A stretch of DNA of 64,000 nucleotides, taken from NCBI RefSeq assembly GCF_003584645.1, contig NZ_AP017928.1, forward strand, positions 770,981-834,980. The letters run 5' to 3'. A model generated the notes under the pieces. That model was not told the origin of the DNA. It ran no database searches and saw only the letters and a program-made list of their open reading frames with translations. The DNA is from Methylocaldum marinum (GTDB lineage: Bacteria; Pseudomonadota; Gammaproteobacteria; Methylococcales; Methylococcaceae). Made by a program: the position numbers and the translations under genes. This document shows, piece by piece, positions 40,138-49,924 of this stretch. How positions within the stretch are numbered: the stretch's first letter is position 1; each line of letters starts with the position of its first letter.

Positions 40138-41574
40138 ATGCTGTTTCGAACGGCTGTCGATATCGAGAGCGCCCTGAGGGGAGTTCTCGAAATCAAGGGC
40201 AACGAGGTCGATGTGGTCGATGCCGGCAAGCTGCGGGAAACGTGTATCGACCGCCTGGTCTACAACGCGGTCTTCCATGAAAACGAAGAATTCAGATATT
40301 TCCTGCAATGGCTGATTCGGGAGGCCGCCGCCAAGCAGGTCATTTATCCGACCTCGTTCCAGGGGCTGCAGGAGGCGGCGGTCCTAGGAGCGATTCCGGC
40401 GTTCACCATCCCGGTGCTGAGTCTGCACGCGCTGAGCTACGATGCGGCGAGGGCCTGCTTTCGCGCGGCTCGCGACACGGGCGCGGGCGCCTTCAGCTTC
40501 GGATACAACGACGAAATCGTGGGTTACGGCTACCAGCCGCCGGTCGAATATGCCACCTGTATCCTAGGGGCGGCCCTTAGGGAAGGCTATCAGCGCGCCG
40601 TGTTTCTCCAGTGCGACCACATCCGGGTCGGTCGTGCCAGTTATCGGGTCAGCCGGGACGACGAGATCGACAGGCTGAAAGAGCGCATCGAGGAGGCCGT
40701 CACGGCCGGAATTTTCAATATCGATATCGATACGTCCAGCCTCGCGGACTTCTCCCTCCCTAGCGTCGCGGAACAGCAGCAGCCAAGCAGCCAGGAATGC
40801 GCCGGGCTGGTCGCGTTCATCCGGGAGATCGAGCCTGAGGAGCTGTCCGTCGATATCGGCGCGGAAATCAGGGCGATGCGCGACGGAAATCTGACCGCGG
40901 ACGAGTTTCGCGCCTTCATGGAAGGCTTTTACGATCAGCTCAGCATTCCCGGCGGAAAGAAGGACCTTTCCAAGCTCATCGTTCTGCTGGGCGGAGCGAA
41001 GGACGAGGCGGACGTTGATCTCGAACTGCTTCGGGATATCGGCGAGATCGCCCGCCGGGAATATGGCCTCGGTCTCGCCGTGCGCAGCGGGGTAATGCCG
41101 ATTCCCGAAACGCTGTTCCCGCGGTTTCCGGAGAACAACATCAGCGAGCTTCACCTCGCGGCGCCGTTCGAGGACCTGATCTTCGATCACGAGGCATTCG
41201 CCCCGGAGTTGAAAAACACCGTCTACCGTTGGATCGATTGCGAATGGCCGGGACAACGGCAGCCCGGCATGAACGACGAAGACTTCTATCGTGCCACCCG
41301 CAAGCGGGCGCTGCTGCCCTTCAAACAGGCTTTGTGGGATATGCCGGGGGAGCTGCGCGATCGAATCATGGCTGATGTGCAGGGCCAGGCGGTCTCTTAT
41401 TTCGACACTCTGAAGGCGCGCAATACGACCGGCCTCGTCCGGGACACCGTCGATATCGAAAGAGTGGGATTGCCGACACCGGTTTCCGGTTATACCCGCA
41501 CGGCGGAGACCACATTTAAGACTCTACTGGACCGAATGGGCGGTACCAGGCCGATTACGGTCGGGCCTCTATAG
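40138..41574 (+). CDS. Class II fructose-bisphosphate aldolase-like protein
   Basis: 478 aa, cytosolic. The N-terminal half resembles class II aldolases: QGLQEAAVLGAIPAFTIPVLSLHALSYDAARACF, then QCDHI at about 158-162 where zinc aldolases have a DH pair (usually LDHG), and IFNIDIDTSSLADFS further on. It is longer than the usual 300-350 aa. It sits in the same island as gap, pfkB and apgM, so triose/hexose-phosphate cleavage or condensation is the natural guess, but the substrate is unproven. Confidence 0.6.
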   Translation: MLFRTAVDIESALRGVLEIKGNEVDVVDAGKLRETCIDRLVYNAVFHENEEFRYFLQWLIREAAAKQVIYPTSFQGLQEAAVLGAIPAFTIPVLSLHALSYDAARACFRAARDTGAGAFSFGYNDEIVGYGYQPPVEYATCILGAALREGYQRAVFLQCDHIRVGRASYRVSRDDEIDRLKERIEEAVTAGIFNIDIDTSSLADFSLPSVAEQQQPSSQECAGLVAFIREIEPEELSVDIGAEIRAMRDGNLTADEFRAFMEGFYDQLSIPGGKKDLSKLIVLLGGAKDEADVDLELLRDIGEIARREYGLGLAVRSGVMPIPETLFPRFPENNISELHLAAPFEDLIFDHEAFAPELKNTVYRWIDCEWPGQRQPGMNDEDFYRATRKRALLPFKQALWDMPGELRDRIMADVQGQAVSYFDTLKARNTTGLVRDTVDIERVGLPTPVSGYTRTAETTFKTLLDRMGGTRPITVGPL

Positions 41575-41988
41575 CGCGAACGCAGGATCGGTTGGCCGAA
41601 GGCGATGGACGCTACTGTCTTCTGTCGAGTGATCGATTCGAATCGGCCGCCGATAATATGCCGTCTTATCGCAAAACGATCGTAGGGTGGGTTAGGGGCG
41701 CGCACTGTCACGAACCATGCTGCGACCGTGGAAACACCATAGGAACTTTGCCGGTTCCGTTGATGCGTGCCCGGCCGCCCTATGTCGGATGCACCGAACG
41801 AGACCCGGGCGATCCCCCGGAACCGAGACAGTTTACCCCCGGTCCTATTTTCTTTACGGACTGGTTTTACGACCGTTCGCTCGGGATAACGAACCGGTCT
41901 CAAACCCGAGAGAAGCCTTCCAGCGAAAGGGACAGGCGGAGACGAAGGTAAGCAACATCTACATGGCAAGGAAAACAGGAGACACATC
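41575..41988. other. Intergenic upstream of copper-storage gene
   Basis: 414 bp. It contains GTAGGGTGGGTTAG at about 41682, half of a common dispersed repeat, and probably the csp3 promoter. No gene was seen and no copper-regulator operator could be assigned by eye. Confidence 0.4.
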
Positions 41989-42408
41989 ATGAACGCGATT
42001 CAGGAAATGCTCAAAGCGCATCCGCACCCGGCCGTAATGGGACGTGGCGTGGACATGGGATTATTGTCTCAAACGGCAAGCGAACTGTTCGATTGCGCGC
42101 AAGCGTGTACCGCGTGTGCCGACGCCTGCGTCGGAGAAGATCAGGTGCAAAATCTCAAGCGATGTATTCGGATGTGCATGGATTGCGCGGACATCTGCGT
42201 GGCGACGGGCCGGCTCGTTTCGCGCGAGACCGAATCGGATATGAGGATGATGCGCAGCCAGTTGCAAGCCTGCGCGGCGGCCTGCGGAATATGCGCAGAA
42301 GAGTGCGAGCGGCATGCCTCTCGCCATGAACATTGCCGCATTTGCGGTGAATCGTGCCGCCGTTGCGAGCAAGCCTGCAACAAGCTGGCGGGTGCGATCA
42401 CGATGTAA
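41989..42408 (+). CDS. csp3: Csp3-type cytosolic copper storage protein (four-helix bundle, DUF326)
   Basis: 139 aa with 17 cysteines at 36, 40, 43, 47, 59, 63, 66, 70, 95, 99, 102, 106, 116, 119, 123, 126 and 130, spaced 3-4 apart as in the copper storage proteins first described in methanotrophs. Each helix points its Cys into the bundle core, where many Cu(I) ions bind. No signal peptide, hence the cytosolic Csp3 type. A CopB-type ATPase follows on the same strand. Confidence 0.92.
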   Translation: MNAIQEMLKAHPHPAVMGRGVDMGLLSQTASELFDCAQACTACADACVGEDQVQNLKRCIRMCMDCADICVATGRLVSRETESDMRMMRSQLQACAAACGICAEECERHASRHEHCRICGESCRRCEQACNKLAGAITM

Positions 42409-42423
42409 CCCGCATGGGTTACG
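42405..42423 (+). terminator. Hairpin at csp3 stop codon
   Basis: GTAACCC-GCAT-GGGTTAC forms a 7-bp stem overlapping the TAA. No T-run follows; weak terminator or attenuator between csp3 and copB. Confidence 0.35.
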
Positions 42424-42633
42424 TCAAGAAGCGAGCGGTTCGGCGCCGGCAATAGGCCGGACCGCTGGTGAGACACTTGAGTAGGGGTGCGCTTCGCTCT
42501 CGGAAAGCCGGAGCGCACTTTCCATCAATGTCTTCCGGTATAAAAATGAACACGCATAGTCCAGAACCGGAATCCGCGACCGACTAACCCCGCCCACCGC
42601 TTGGCGGCCGGAACGATCCCACGGAGCGCCGCC

Positions 42634-44682
42634 ATGACACACCTTACCCATTCCGAGCCGCAAACCGCTCCCGCCAGGAATGCGCCCGGCCATCGCCACG
42701 AGGGCCATCATGCGGAAGACCACGACCACACGGCGATGGTGGCGGACTTTCGCCGCCGCTTTTGGTTTTCGCTGATTCTGACCGTCCCCATCCTGGCGCT
42801 CTCGCCCATGATCCAGGAATGGCTGGGTCTCGAAGAGAGGCTGGCCTTCCCGGGATCGGCGTATGTTCTCTTCGGCCTGTCGACGGCCGTCTATCTCTAT
42901 GGCGGCTGGCCGTTTATCCGCGGATTGTTCGACGAACTCCGGCCGCTTCAGCCGGGCATGATGACGCTGATCTCGCTGGCCATCAGCGTGGCCTATTTCT
43001 ATTCGAGCGCGGTGGTGTTCGGTCTTCCGGGCCAGGTGTTCTTCTGGGAACTGGCGAGCCTGATCGACGTGATGCTGCTCGGCCACTGGATCGAGATGAG
43101 ATCGGTCATGGGCGCCTCGGGCGCCCTGGACGCCCTGGTGCGGCTGATGCCCACGGAAGCGCACCGGCTGCGGGAAAACGGCGAAGCCGAGGAGATTCCT
43201 GTCACCGAACTGCATCCCGGCGACCGGGTGCTGGTCAAGCCGGGCGAAAAAATCCCGACCGACGGCGTCATCGTCGAGGGCCGCTCAAGTCTTAACGAGT
43301 CCATGTTGACCGGGGAGTCGAAGCCGGTGACCAGACGCGCAGGGGATGAGGCCATCGGCGGGGCGGTCAACGGGGAAGGCGCGCTGGTGCTGGAAATCCG
43401 CAAGACCGGCGCGGAAACCTATCTTGCGCAGGTCGTCGAAATGGTGCGGCAGGCGCAAGCCTCCCGTTCGCGGGCGCAGGATTTGGCGAACCGCGCCGCC
43501 CAATGGCTGACCTATATTGCCCTCTCGGTCGGAACATTGACCCTGATCATCTGGCTTCTGTTGGGCGAACCCTTCGCATTCGCGCTGGAGCGCAGCGTGA
43601 CCGTAATGGTCATCACCTGTCCGCACGCCCTGGGGCTCGCCGTGCCGCTGGTGGTGGCGGTGAGCACCTCGCTGGCCGCCCTGAGCGGTCTTCTCATCCG
43701 GAACCGGGCCGCTTTCGAGCGCGCCCGGAACCTGCAAGCGATCGTGTTCGACAAGACCGGCACCCTAACCGAAGGCCGCTTCGGAGTATCCGACGTTCTG
43801 CCGCTGGCGGGTATCGACGAGGCGGAGCTGCTGCGGCTGGCTGCCTCGCTGGAGCAGCAATCGGAACACCCGATCGCCCTGGGCATCGTCCGGGCGGCCG
43901 AGGAGCGCGGCATCCGCCTGGCCAAGGCGGAGGAATTCCGGAACCTGACCGGCCGCGGCGCCGAGGCCCGGATCGAAGGACGGCTGATCAGGGTCGTAAG
44001 TCCGGGGTTTGTCGAGGAGCAGGGATTCGGCGTTCGCGACGAGCGATTGAGCGAACTGGCGGGGCAGGGCAAGACGGTGGTCTACGTGACGGACGGCGAC
44101 CGGGTTCTCGGGGCCATCGCGCTGGCCGACGTGGTCCGTCCGGAATCCTTCGATGCGATCGCACGGCTCAAGGCCATGAACATCCGCTGCCTCATGCTCA
44201 CCGGAGACAGCCGGGCGGTTGCGGCGCACGTGGCCGGACAGCTCGGGCTCGACGATTACTTCGCCGAGGTCCTGCCCCACGAGAAGGCGGCGAAAATCCG
44301 CGAGGTAAAGTCGGAGGGCGTGACCGTCGCCATGGTGGGCGACGGGGTCAACGACGCGCCGGCCCTGGTCGAGGCCGATCTCGGTATCGCCATCGGCGCG
44401 GGCACCGACGTGGCCATCGAATCCGCCGACATCGTTCTGGTGCACAGCAACCCGCTCGACGTGGCCGCGACGCTCGGCCTGTCCCGCGCCACTTACGGCA
44501 AGATGGTCCAGAATCTTCTATGGGCCACCGGCTACAACGCCGTGGCCATTCCCCTCGCGGCCGGCGTCGCCGCGCCGTTCGGCTGGGTGCTGTCGCCGGC
44601 CGTGGGGGCGGCGCTCATGTCCCTCAGCACCATCATCGTCGCCATCAACGCCAAGCTCCTGGAGCGCTACCGCGGCGAGTGA
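42634..44682 (+). CDS. copB: CopB-type copper-exporting P1B ATPase (CPH motif)
   Basis: 682 aa from the ATG at 42634. A His-rich N-terminus (GHRHEGHHAEDHDH) replaces the Cys-type metal-binding domains. Transmembrane metal motif CPH at 329-331 (TCPHALGLAVPL), phosphorylation D373 in DKTGT, TGES actuator, and hinge [13 protein letters not shown] with a His-rich tail defines the CopB class (P1B-3), which moves copper out of the cytosol. Lies 225 bp after csp3. Confidence 0.9.
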   Translation: MTHLTHSEPQTAPARNAPGHRHEGHHAEDHDHTAMVADFRRRFWFSLILTVPILALSPMIQEWLGLEERLAFPGSAYVLFGLSTAVYLYGGWPFIRGLFDELRPLQPGMMTLISLAISVAYFYSSAVVFGLPGQVFFWELASLIDVMLLGHWIEMRSVMGASGALDALVRLMPTEAHRLRENGEAEEIPVTELHPGDRVLVKPGEKIPTDGVIVEGRSSLNESMLTGESKPVTRRAGDEAIGGAVNGEGALVLEIRKTGAETYLAQVVEMVRQAQASRSRAQDLANRAAQWLTYIALSVGTLTLIIWLLLGEPFAFALERSVTVMVITCPHALGLAVPLVVAVSTSLAALSGLLIRNRAAFERARNLQAIVFDKTGTLTEGRFGVSDVLPLAGIDEAELLRLAASLEQQSEHPIALGIVRAAEERGIRLAKAEEFRNLTGRGAEARIEGRLIRVVSPGFVEEQGFGVRDERLSELAGQGKTVVYVTDGDRVLGAIALADVVRPESFDAIARLKAMNIRCLMLTGDSRAVAAHVAGQLGLDDYFAEVLPHEKAAKIREVKSEGVTVAMVGDGVNDAPALVEADLGIAIGAGTDVAIESADIVLVHSNPLDVAATLGLSRATYGKMVQNLLWATGYNAVAIPLAAGVAAPFGWVLSPAVGAALMSLSTIIVAINAKLLERYRGE

Positions 44683-44710
44683 TCATGGGTGCCAGAACGG
44701 ACCAGCCCAC

Positions 44711-44792
44711 GTAGCCCGGATGAAGCTTTGCGGAATCCGGGATGATCGGTACTCCGATTTCCCCGGATTTCACTGGGTTGTATCCGGGCTAC
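44711..44792. repeat. Dispersed inverted repeat with GTAGCCCGGAT ends
   Basis: GTAGCCCGGAT (44711-44721) pairs with ATCCGGGCTAC (44782-44792). Inner matches (GGAATCCGGG with CCCCGGATTT) extend the hairpin. A REP/BIME-like element familiar from many gammaproteobacterial genomes. Confidence 0.8.
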
Positions 44793-44885
44793 TGGCTTTT
44801 GAGGGCGTTCACGGCGATCCGAACGTTTCTACGCTGATCCACAGCAGCGCAAGGAAGGGCCGGAGCGAGCCGACGGAAGTTCGTC

Positions 44886-46907
44886 TCACGGCACTATGAT
44901 CGGCTCGTCGTCCAGCGAGAGCAGAAAGGCGATGAGGTCGTCCTGGTCCTGCAGGCTGTAGCCGCCTGCTCGATCCACCCAGACGTGGTGGCCGCTGCCG
45001 TCCACATTGGCTTTTTGAAGGCGCGGGTCGGCGCGATTGGCGGCGATGACGGAGGCACGCAAATCCCGGTCGAGAAACGCCCGCAGGCTGTTGCCAGGGT
45101 CCGGCAGCATGCCTCGAAAGAGAATGCTCGTACCGAGCTGGTTCTGCTTAGCGACGACCCTGCGTTCGCCCTCGCGGCGAAAGGCTTCGGGGCCGGCGGC
45201 CACGCCGCCGTCGTGCAGGTAAGGGGCGCTGACCCGGAGGCCGAGGAGCGAGGGGACTTTGTAGCCGCCGGCGGGGTTATCCCGAGCATAGGCCAGTCGT
45301 CGATCTTCCGCTGCCGTGATGTCGGTCGGTACGGGTAGCACGTTGGGACCGGGCGGCAGCGGTACCGGCACGTTGGCCGGATAGGTCTCGGGCGGTACGA
45401 AGGTCCACCAGAAAGCTGCCAGCGCTTTGGCGCGCGACGGGTGCGTGCCGATGTCCGGCTGGGCGATGACCCGATTGCTCGTGAAATACCGACCCGCATG
45501 GCAGTTGCCGCAGCCGGCTTTCGAGAAAATCTGCGCTCCGCGGCGTATCGCCACAGAATCGTCGGACTGGCTGGGCGGAGGCGACAAGGTGTTCTGCCAG
45601 GCCGACATGCCGTTGAGTTGCGCCGCCACGGGCAGGCCCGGCGTGTTGGGCATCAACCCGTCCAGAATGAAGATCGAGCCTTTCGGATAGCCTGGCATGG
45701 AAACGGCCTGGTTCATTCCCGGCGTTCCTGGCGTGGGGTCTACGCGCTTGAAAAAGAGCGAGGGCCGTTCGCCTTCGGACAGGCGGAAATCCTCGTTCGC
45801 CGAGCGCTGCAGGATGATGCCCAGATAGGTTTCCTTGTCGATGCCCAGCAGGTCCTCGCTGGAATCCGCGCCGGTAGTCATGTCCGAGTTGGTGCCGTGG
45901 ACATTGGCGTTCAATGTGGTCAGTCCATGGAACCAGCCGGTCGAGGCGAAACCGCTCCAACCGTAGGGCCAGGCACCAAAGGTGTACGACGTCGGAATCT
46001 GAGTCGGATTGTTCTGGAGATCGCCGGTGGAATCGAAATTACCCGGTGGCCAGGCCAGTAGGGCGGCGTCCACGGCGTCCTCGACTGCTATCGGGTCGGG
46101 CAGGCGAGCCTCCCGGCCGTCGGCTTTGAGATAAATATGATCGCCGGCCGGAAAACGAGTCGGATTGATGCCGGTCTGGCGGAAGAAAGCGGCGGAATTG
46201 GTGGCGAACGCCAACAACAGCCCTGCATTCACATCGGCATTCGGCGCGCCTTCGATGATGGCGCCGGTGTCCGGATCGACCGCGGCGTGACACGCGGCGC
46301 AGGTCATGCCGACGCGGAGCCTTCCCTGTTGCAGAAAAACCCGCATGCCGAGCGGGACGAGTGCGCCCGGCGGGACGTCCAGGCCGGTATTGACCCATGT
46401 TCCCCGTCTGAAAGTCCGCCCGCCGATCGTGACGTCGCGATCCAGCCGAACTTGGAGGTTAGTGGTCGGTTTTCCGCCCAGCGCCGTCACGGCCTTGGTC
46501 AGTTTCGATATGTTGATCGGTCCGTCGATGACCCCCACGACGTCCGTCAGGAAGACTTCATTGCCGTAGGTCTCCTCGTAAAAAGCCCGCCGCCCGAGGT
46601 CCAGCAAATCTTGAGTAATCTTCACGGCGCCGTTTTCCGGGGCCAGGTAGCGTCTTCCATCGCTGGTCGGCGCCAGTTCATCGGCCTCGGCTTTGGAGAC
46701 GGTTCGGCCCAGCACATCGTAGTCGCCGATTTCCTGCGGAGTGCCTTTGGTCTTCGGGGTCAGTGTGCGGCCGATCCAGGGGGCTTCCGGAATCGCTAGG
46801 TCCGCGAAAAAGAAAAAATAAAGCAAGCCCTCACTGATCACTACGGCGGAAAGCAGCGTAACGAGCCAAATCCCTGGACGTACTCGCATTGTAGCCATCC
46901 TCGGCAA
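44886..46907 (-). CDS. Membrane-anchored di-heme cytochrome c
   Basis: 673 aa; the start may instead be the Met at residue 4 or 7. One N-terminal helix (about 13-36) anchors a periplasmic domain with two c-type heme sites, CAACH at 203-207 and CGNCH at 466-470. The second half, with FWWTFVPPETYPANVPVPLPPG and LGLRVSAPYLHDGGVA, recalls large cytochromes of the c-peroxidase/MauG-like superfamily. The electron partner is unknown. Divergent from the PhaC-like gene. Confidence 0.8.
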   Translation of the reverse strand: MPRMATMRVRPGIWLVTLLSAVVISEGLLYFFFFADLAIPEAPWIGRTLTPKTKGTPQEIGDYDVLGRTVSKAEADELAPTSDGRRYLAPENGAVKITQDLLDLGRRAFYEETYGNEVFLTDVVGVIDGPINISKLTKAVTALGGKPTTNLQVRLDRDVTIGGRTFRRGTWVNTGLDVPPGALVPLGMRVFLQQGRLRVGMTCAACHAAVDPDTGAIIEGAPNADVNAGLLLAFATNSAAFFRQTGINPTRFPAGDHIYLKADGREARLPDPIAVEDAVDAALLAWPPGNFDSTGDLQNNPTQIPTSYTFGAWPYGWSGFASTGWFHGLTTLNANVHGTNSDMTTGADSSEDLLGIDKETYLGIILQRSANEDFRLSEGERPSLFFKRVDPTPGTPGMNQAVSMPGYPKGSIFILDGLMPNTPGLPVAAQLNGMSAWQNTLSPPPSQSDDSVAIRRGAQIFSKAGCGNCHAGRYFTSNRVIAQPDIGTHPSRAKALAAFWWTFVPPETYPANVPVPLPPGPNVLPVPTDITAAEDRRLAYARDNPAGGYKVPSLLGLRVSAPYLHDGGVAAGPEAFRREGERRVVAKQNQLGTSILFRGMLPDPGNSLRAFLDRDLRASVIAANRADPRLQKANVDGSGHHVWVDRAGGYSLQDQDDLIAFLLSLDDEPIIVP

Positions 46908-47052
46908 CGCTTGGGTTATCCAAATTTAGACCGAACCCGCCCGCATCCATTCCCTTTGGCGGCATTCTCCGTGAATTTACTTAGCTTCGCCATGAACAAA
47001 CAGTGCCTGTCGATTCGGGAGTTTTCCTAAGGCGTCGGGGTCGATATGGTGA

Positions 47053-48186
47053 GTGAATGATACTCTGAGGCACTTATGCATGGACCATGGCGCGACCGAC
47101 GATATCCCGAGCCGTCCGGACCCGCGGCTGAATCTGGAGCCTTGGCTTTTCGAACCGTTCGATCGATTTCGCCGCGGTCTCGGCATCTGGTTCGATCTGA
47201 ACGGCTTAGGCCCGGAGGAGACGCCATTTCGGATAGTGATGTCCGAGCCGGGCCTAACCCTCAGAAGCTATAGCCCCGAGTCGGCCGCCGGCCCGGTGCT
47301 GCTGATCGTCCCGGCACCCATCAAGCGCGCTTATATCTGGGACTTGGTACCCTGGGCCAGCGTGGTCCGGAGCGCACTGGAGCACGGGTTGTCGGTTTAT
47401 CTCGCGTACTGGGAGCCTCCCGGCGGTATCGGTCTAAGTTTCGGTTTGAGGGAGTACGCGGACCGGTTGATCCTCGATTGTGTCGCGGCCATCGAAAAGG
47501 ATAGGGGAAGCGGACCGGTTTTCCTGGCGGGACACTCGCTGGGCGGCACCTTGGCCACCTTTTTTGCCGCCCTCCATCCGGATTTTGTCAAGGGTTTGAT
47601 TCTTGTGGGCTCACCCTTGCATTTCGGACCGGAAGTCGGGGTGATCGACCGCTGGATCGCCACGGCTCCGGCTGCGCGATACCTGACCTCGGTCCTTGCT
47701 CCCGTGGCCGGATCGCTGCTCAGCGGCTGGTCGTTCCTCGCCGATCCGCTGAGCTTCGGCTGGCGGCGCGGTTGGGACGGAATCCGAAGCCTCGGTGACC
47801 CGCGCGCTCGGCGCACTTATCTCGCCGTCGAACGCTGGGCGTGCGATGAAATGCCCATGGCGCCATGTCTGTTCGAGGAAATCGTCGAATGGCTGTACCG
47901 CGAGGATAGGTTTATGCGGGGAGAACTCTCGATCGGAGGCCATAAGCTCGCTCCGGCATCAGTGAGGGCTCCGGTCGTAAGCGTGGTGGATCCCAAGTGC
48001 CGCATCGTTCCTCCCGAAGCGGTGTTGCCGTTCCTTCGGGCGGTGGGAACCACGGACGTCACGCTCATCCGTTACGGCGGGGATGTCGGGGTCTCGCTCC
48101 AGCACCTCGGAATGCTGGTCGGACAGGAGGCCCACCGGACGGTATGGCCGGAAATCATGCGCTGGCTACAGTCCCGTGCAGATTGA
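47053..48186 (+). CDS. PhaC-like alpha/beta hydrolase with serine nucleophile
   Basis: 377 aa; ATG at 47053, or at 47080 (MDHGATDDI). PAPIKRAYIWDLVPWASVVR matches the PHA synthase opening (KR-x-YI-x-DL), and GLSVYLAYWEPP follows. The nucleophile elbow is GHSLGG at 160-165, with Ser where polymerising PHA synthases have Cys. It may therefore be a lipase or esterase of the PhaC clan. No phaA, phaB or phasin is nearby. Confidence 0.65.
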   Translation: MNDTLRHLCMDHGATDDIPSRPDPRLNLEPWLFEPFDRFRRGLGIWFDLNGLGPEETPFRIVMSEPGLTLRSYSPESAAGPVLLIVPAPIKRAYIWDLVPWASVVRSALEHGLSVYLAYWEPPGGIGLSFGLREYADRLILDCVAAIEKDRGSGPVFLAGHSLGGTLATFFAALHPDFVKGLILVGSPLHFGPEVGVIDRWIATAPAARYLTSVLAPVAGSLLSGWSFLADPLSFGWRRGWDGIRSLGDPRARRTYLAVERWACDEMPMAPCLFEEIVEWLYREDRFMRGELSIGGHKLAPASVRAPVVSVVDPKCRIVPPEAVLPFLRAVGTTDVTLIRYGGDVGVSLQHLGMLVGQEAHRTVWPEIMRWLQSRAD

Positions 48187-48597
48187 GCCGGATTCGGCGT
48201 GAACCGAAAGTCATTGTTTCGGTAAGAGGCGGGGGCCGCCCGCGATTTTCGCCCAAGCCTTTTCCGCAAGGAATAAATCTTTACGAACAGTTACATACGA
48301 AGTCGGGCGTATTTCGGAAAGCGTGGAAGTCGGATTAAATGGAACCCACTTCCACACACACGGAGTGTATGGAAGTCCGAAACAGGATAGTTTCGGTCAG
48401 GATCGAGGGATGCTGCGAAGGGACCATGGAACTCGCCGGGAAGGGCATCCCAATAGTCGAAGGACAAAAGGCTATGACTGGATCGCCAAGTAAGGCTACT
48501 GCGGTCACGGGACGATGGCCGCAACGGACAAGGAAGTCCGAGTCCAGTTCCCTTTCTCTTGCCGATCGTCATCGGTCGTCACCGACCTTCCCGTCGC
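48187..48597. other. Intergenic, convergent genes
   Basis: 411 bp between convergent genes. The heptamer TGGAAGT or its complement ACTTCCA occurs three times between 48323 and 48376. No coding sequence recognised. Confidence 0.4.
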
Positions 48598-49662
48598 TCA
48601 GCCGCTTGTATCGGGTTCCGGGGCAATGCCCTGGGCGATGAGCAATTCCCGAACGGCGAGCGTGACGGGATAGACTTCCTGATTCCGATCGCCGCCCCAT
48701 TCATCATAAGCCCGCTGTTCGGCCTCCACCGCCATGCGGTCTTCGGCGAACACCGCTTCCGCGAAATGCCGGAGGAGCGGCCATAGCGCGTATACCATTC
48801 CGGGAATGCGGGGCTTTCGGATCATCAAAATGCCGAAACTCTGATTGGTTTTTTCGGCCCCGTCTTTCGGCACGTAAACGCACCATAGACGAACGCTCGG
48901 AAATTCCGAATCGCGTCCCGAGATCGTCAGCGTTTGATAGGGATACTCGGTGCGGATGGTCATCACGTCGTAATGTTTTTCAGCGCGGCTGCCTCCGGCC
49001 GAGAGAAGATCGGAACCGAGATGCCGGCGTCCGCCCAGGTGATGAAAATGATATTTCGCTTCGACCCACCCGTCTCCCTCGGCCGTGCCGAGCAGTTCCG
49101 GTCTCACCCTGCCCATCAGCCGGCGATGCAGGAATTGATGGTTCATGTCCATGAGGTTCTCGTGCATGAACGAATAATGACAGTTGACCTGGCGCGAGAA
49201 GTACATGGGCTTGTAGTCGGGCGAATCGCTCAGGGATAGGTCCGGCAAAGGAATCCGTTCAGCGCGCTCCGGGTTTCCGGGAAAGACGAAGAGCGATCCG
49301 TAGGCCTCGCGGCAGGGATAGCTGCGGACGCCGGTCGGCGGCGAGGTGGCCGGTCCCGCGTAAGGAATCGCCGCGATTCGGCCGTGCCGGTCATATCGCC
49401 AGGCATGGTATCCGCATTGAAGACGCTCGCCGCAGACCGTCCCCAGGCTCAACGGAAACTGGCGATGAGCGCAGCGGTCTTCCAGCGCGAACACCTTTCC
49501 GGTTTCGGCGCGGGCAATGGCTATAGGCTGGCCGGCAAATGTGCCCGCCAGTACCTTGCCTTTTCCGAGCTGGTGCGATCGGGCGAGCGGGTACCAGAAA
49601 TCGGGATTGATTCGTACCTTGCGTAAATCCGCTGCGGTTCCGGGCTTTCCTGGCTGGTTCAT
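48598..49662 (-). CDS. Rieske non-heme iron oxygenase, alpha-subunit type
   Basis: 354 aa. Rieske [2Fe-2S] ligands C64-x-H66 and C83-x2-H86 (CAHR, CGYH). The catalytic domain carries the mononuclear iron site and bridging Asp in N169-LM-D172-xx-H175-xxx-H179. It resembles the VanA/pheophorbide-oxygenase group and, in size, the sterol C-4 demethylase SdmA known from Methylococcus; the substrate is not decidable here. A reductase is not adjacent. Divergent from the acyl ligase fusion. Confidence 0.85.
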   Translation of the reverse strand: MNQPGKPGTAADLRKVRINPDFWYPLARSHQLGKGKVLAGTFAGQPIAIARAETGKVFALEDRCAHRQFPLSLGTVCGERLQCGYHAWRYDRHGRIAAIPYAGPATSPPTGVRSYPCREAYGSLFVFPGNPERAERIPLPDLSLSDSPDYKPMYFSRQVNCHYSFMHENLMDMNHQFLHRRLMGRVRPELLGTAEGDGWVEAKYHFHHLGGRRHLGSDLLSAGGSRAEKHYDVMTIRTEYPYQTLTISGRDSEFPSVRLWCVYVPKDGAEKTNQSFGILMIRKPRIPGMVYALWPLLRHFAEAVFAEDRMAVEAEQRAYDEWGGDRNQEVYPVTLAVRELLIAQGIAPEPDTSG

Positions 49663-49924
49663 CGTCCACCTGATGTCTTATCCGAACAAATACGCGCGCA
49701 TGACGCGGAGCATCTCAGGCTCTTCGAAAGGGACAATTCTAAGACTATCCGGATGGCGGCTGGTTCGGGAATCCGGCTGTTCGACGGCGAACACCCACGG
49801 CGTTTCCGGGCTAAAGCGCATGCGTCAATGGGTCCGAACGTCATCGCTACGGGGAACGCAGCGGCGGCCCGGGTTTTCTAACAACTAGCGGGTAATACAC
49901 CCGATCCAGGACCGAACCGGGGCG

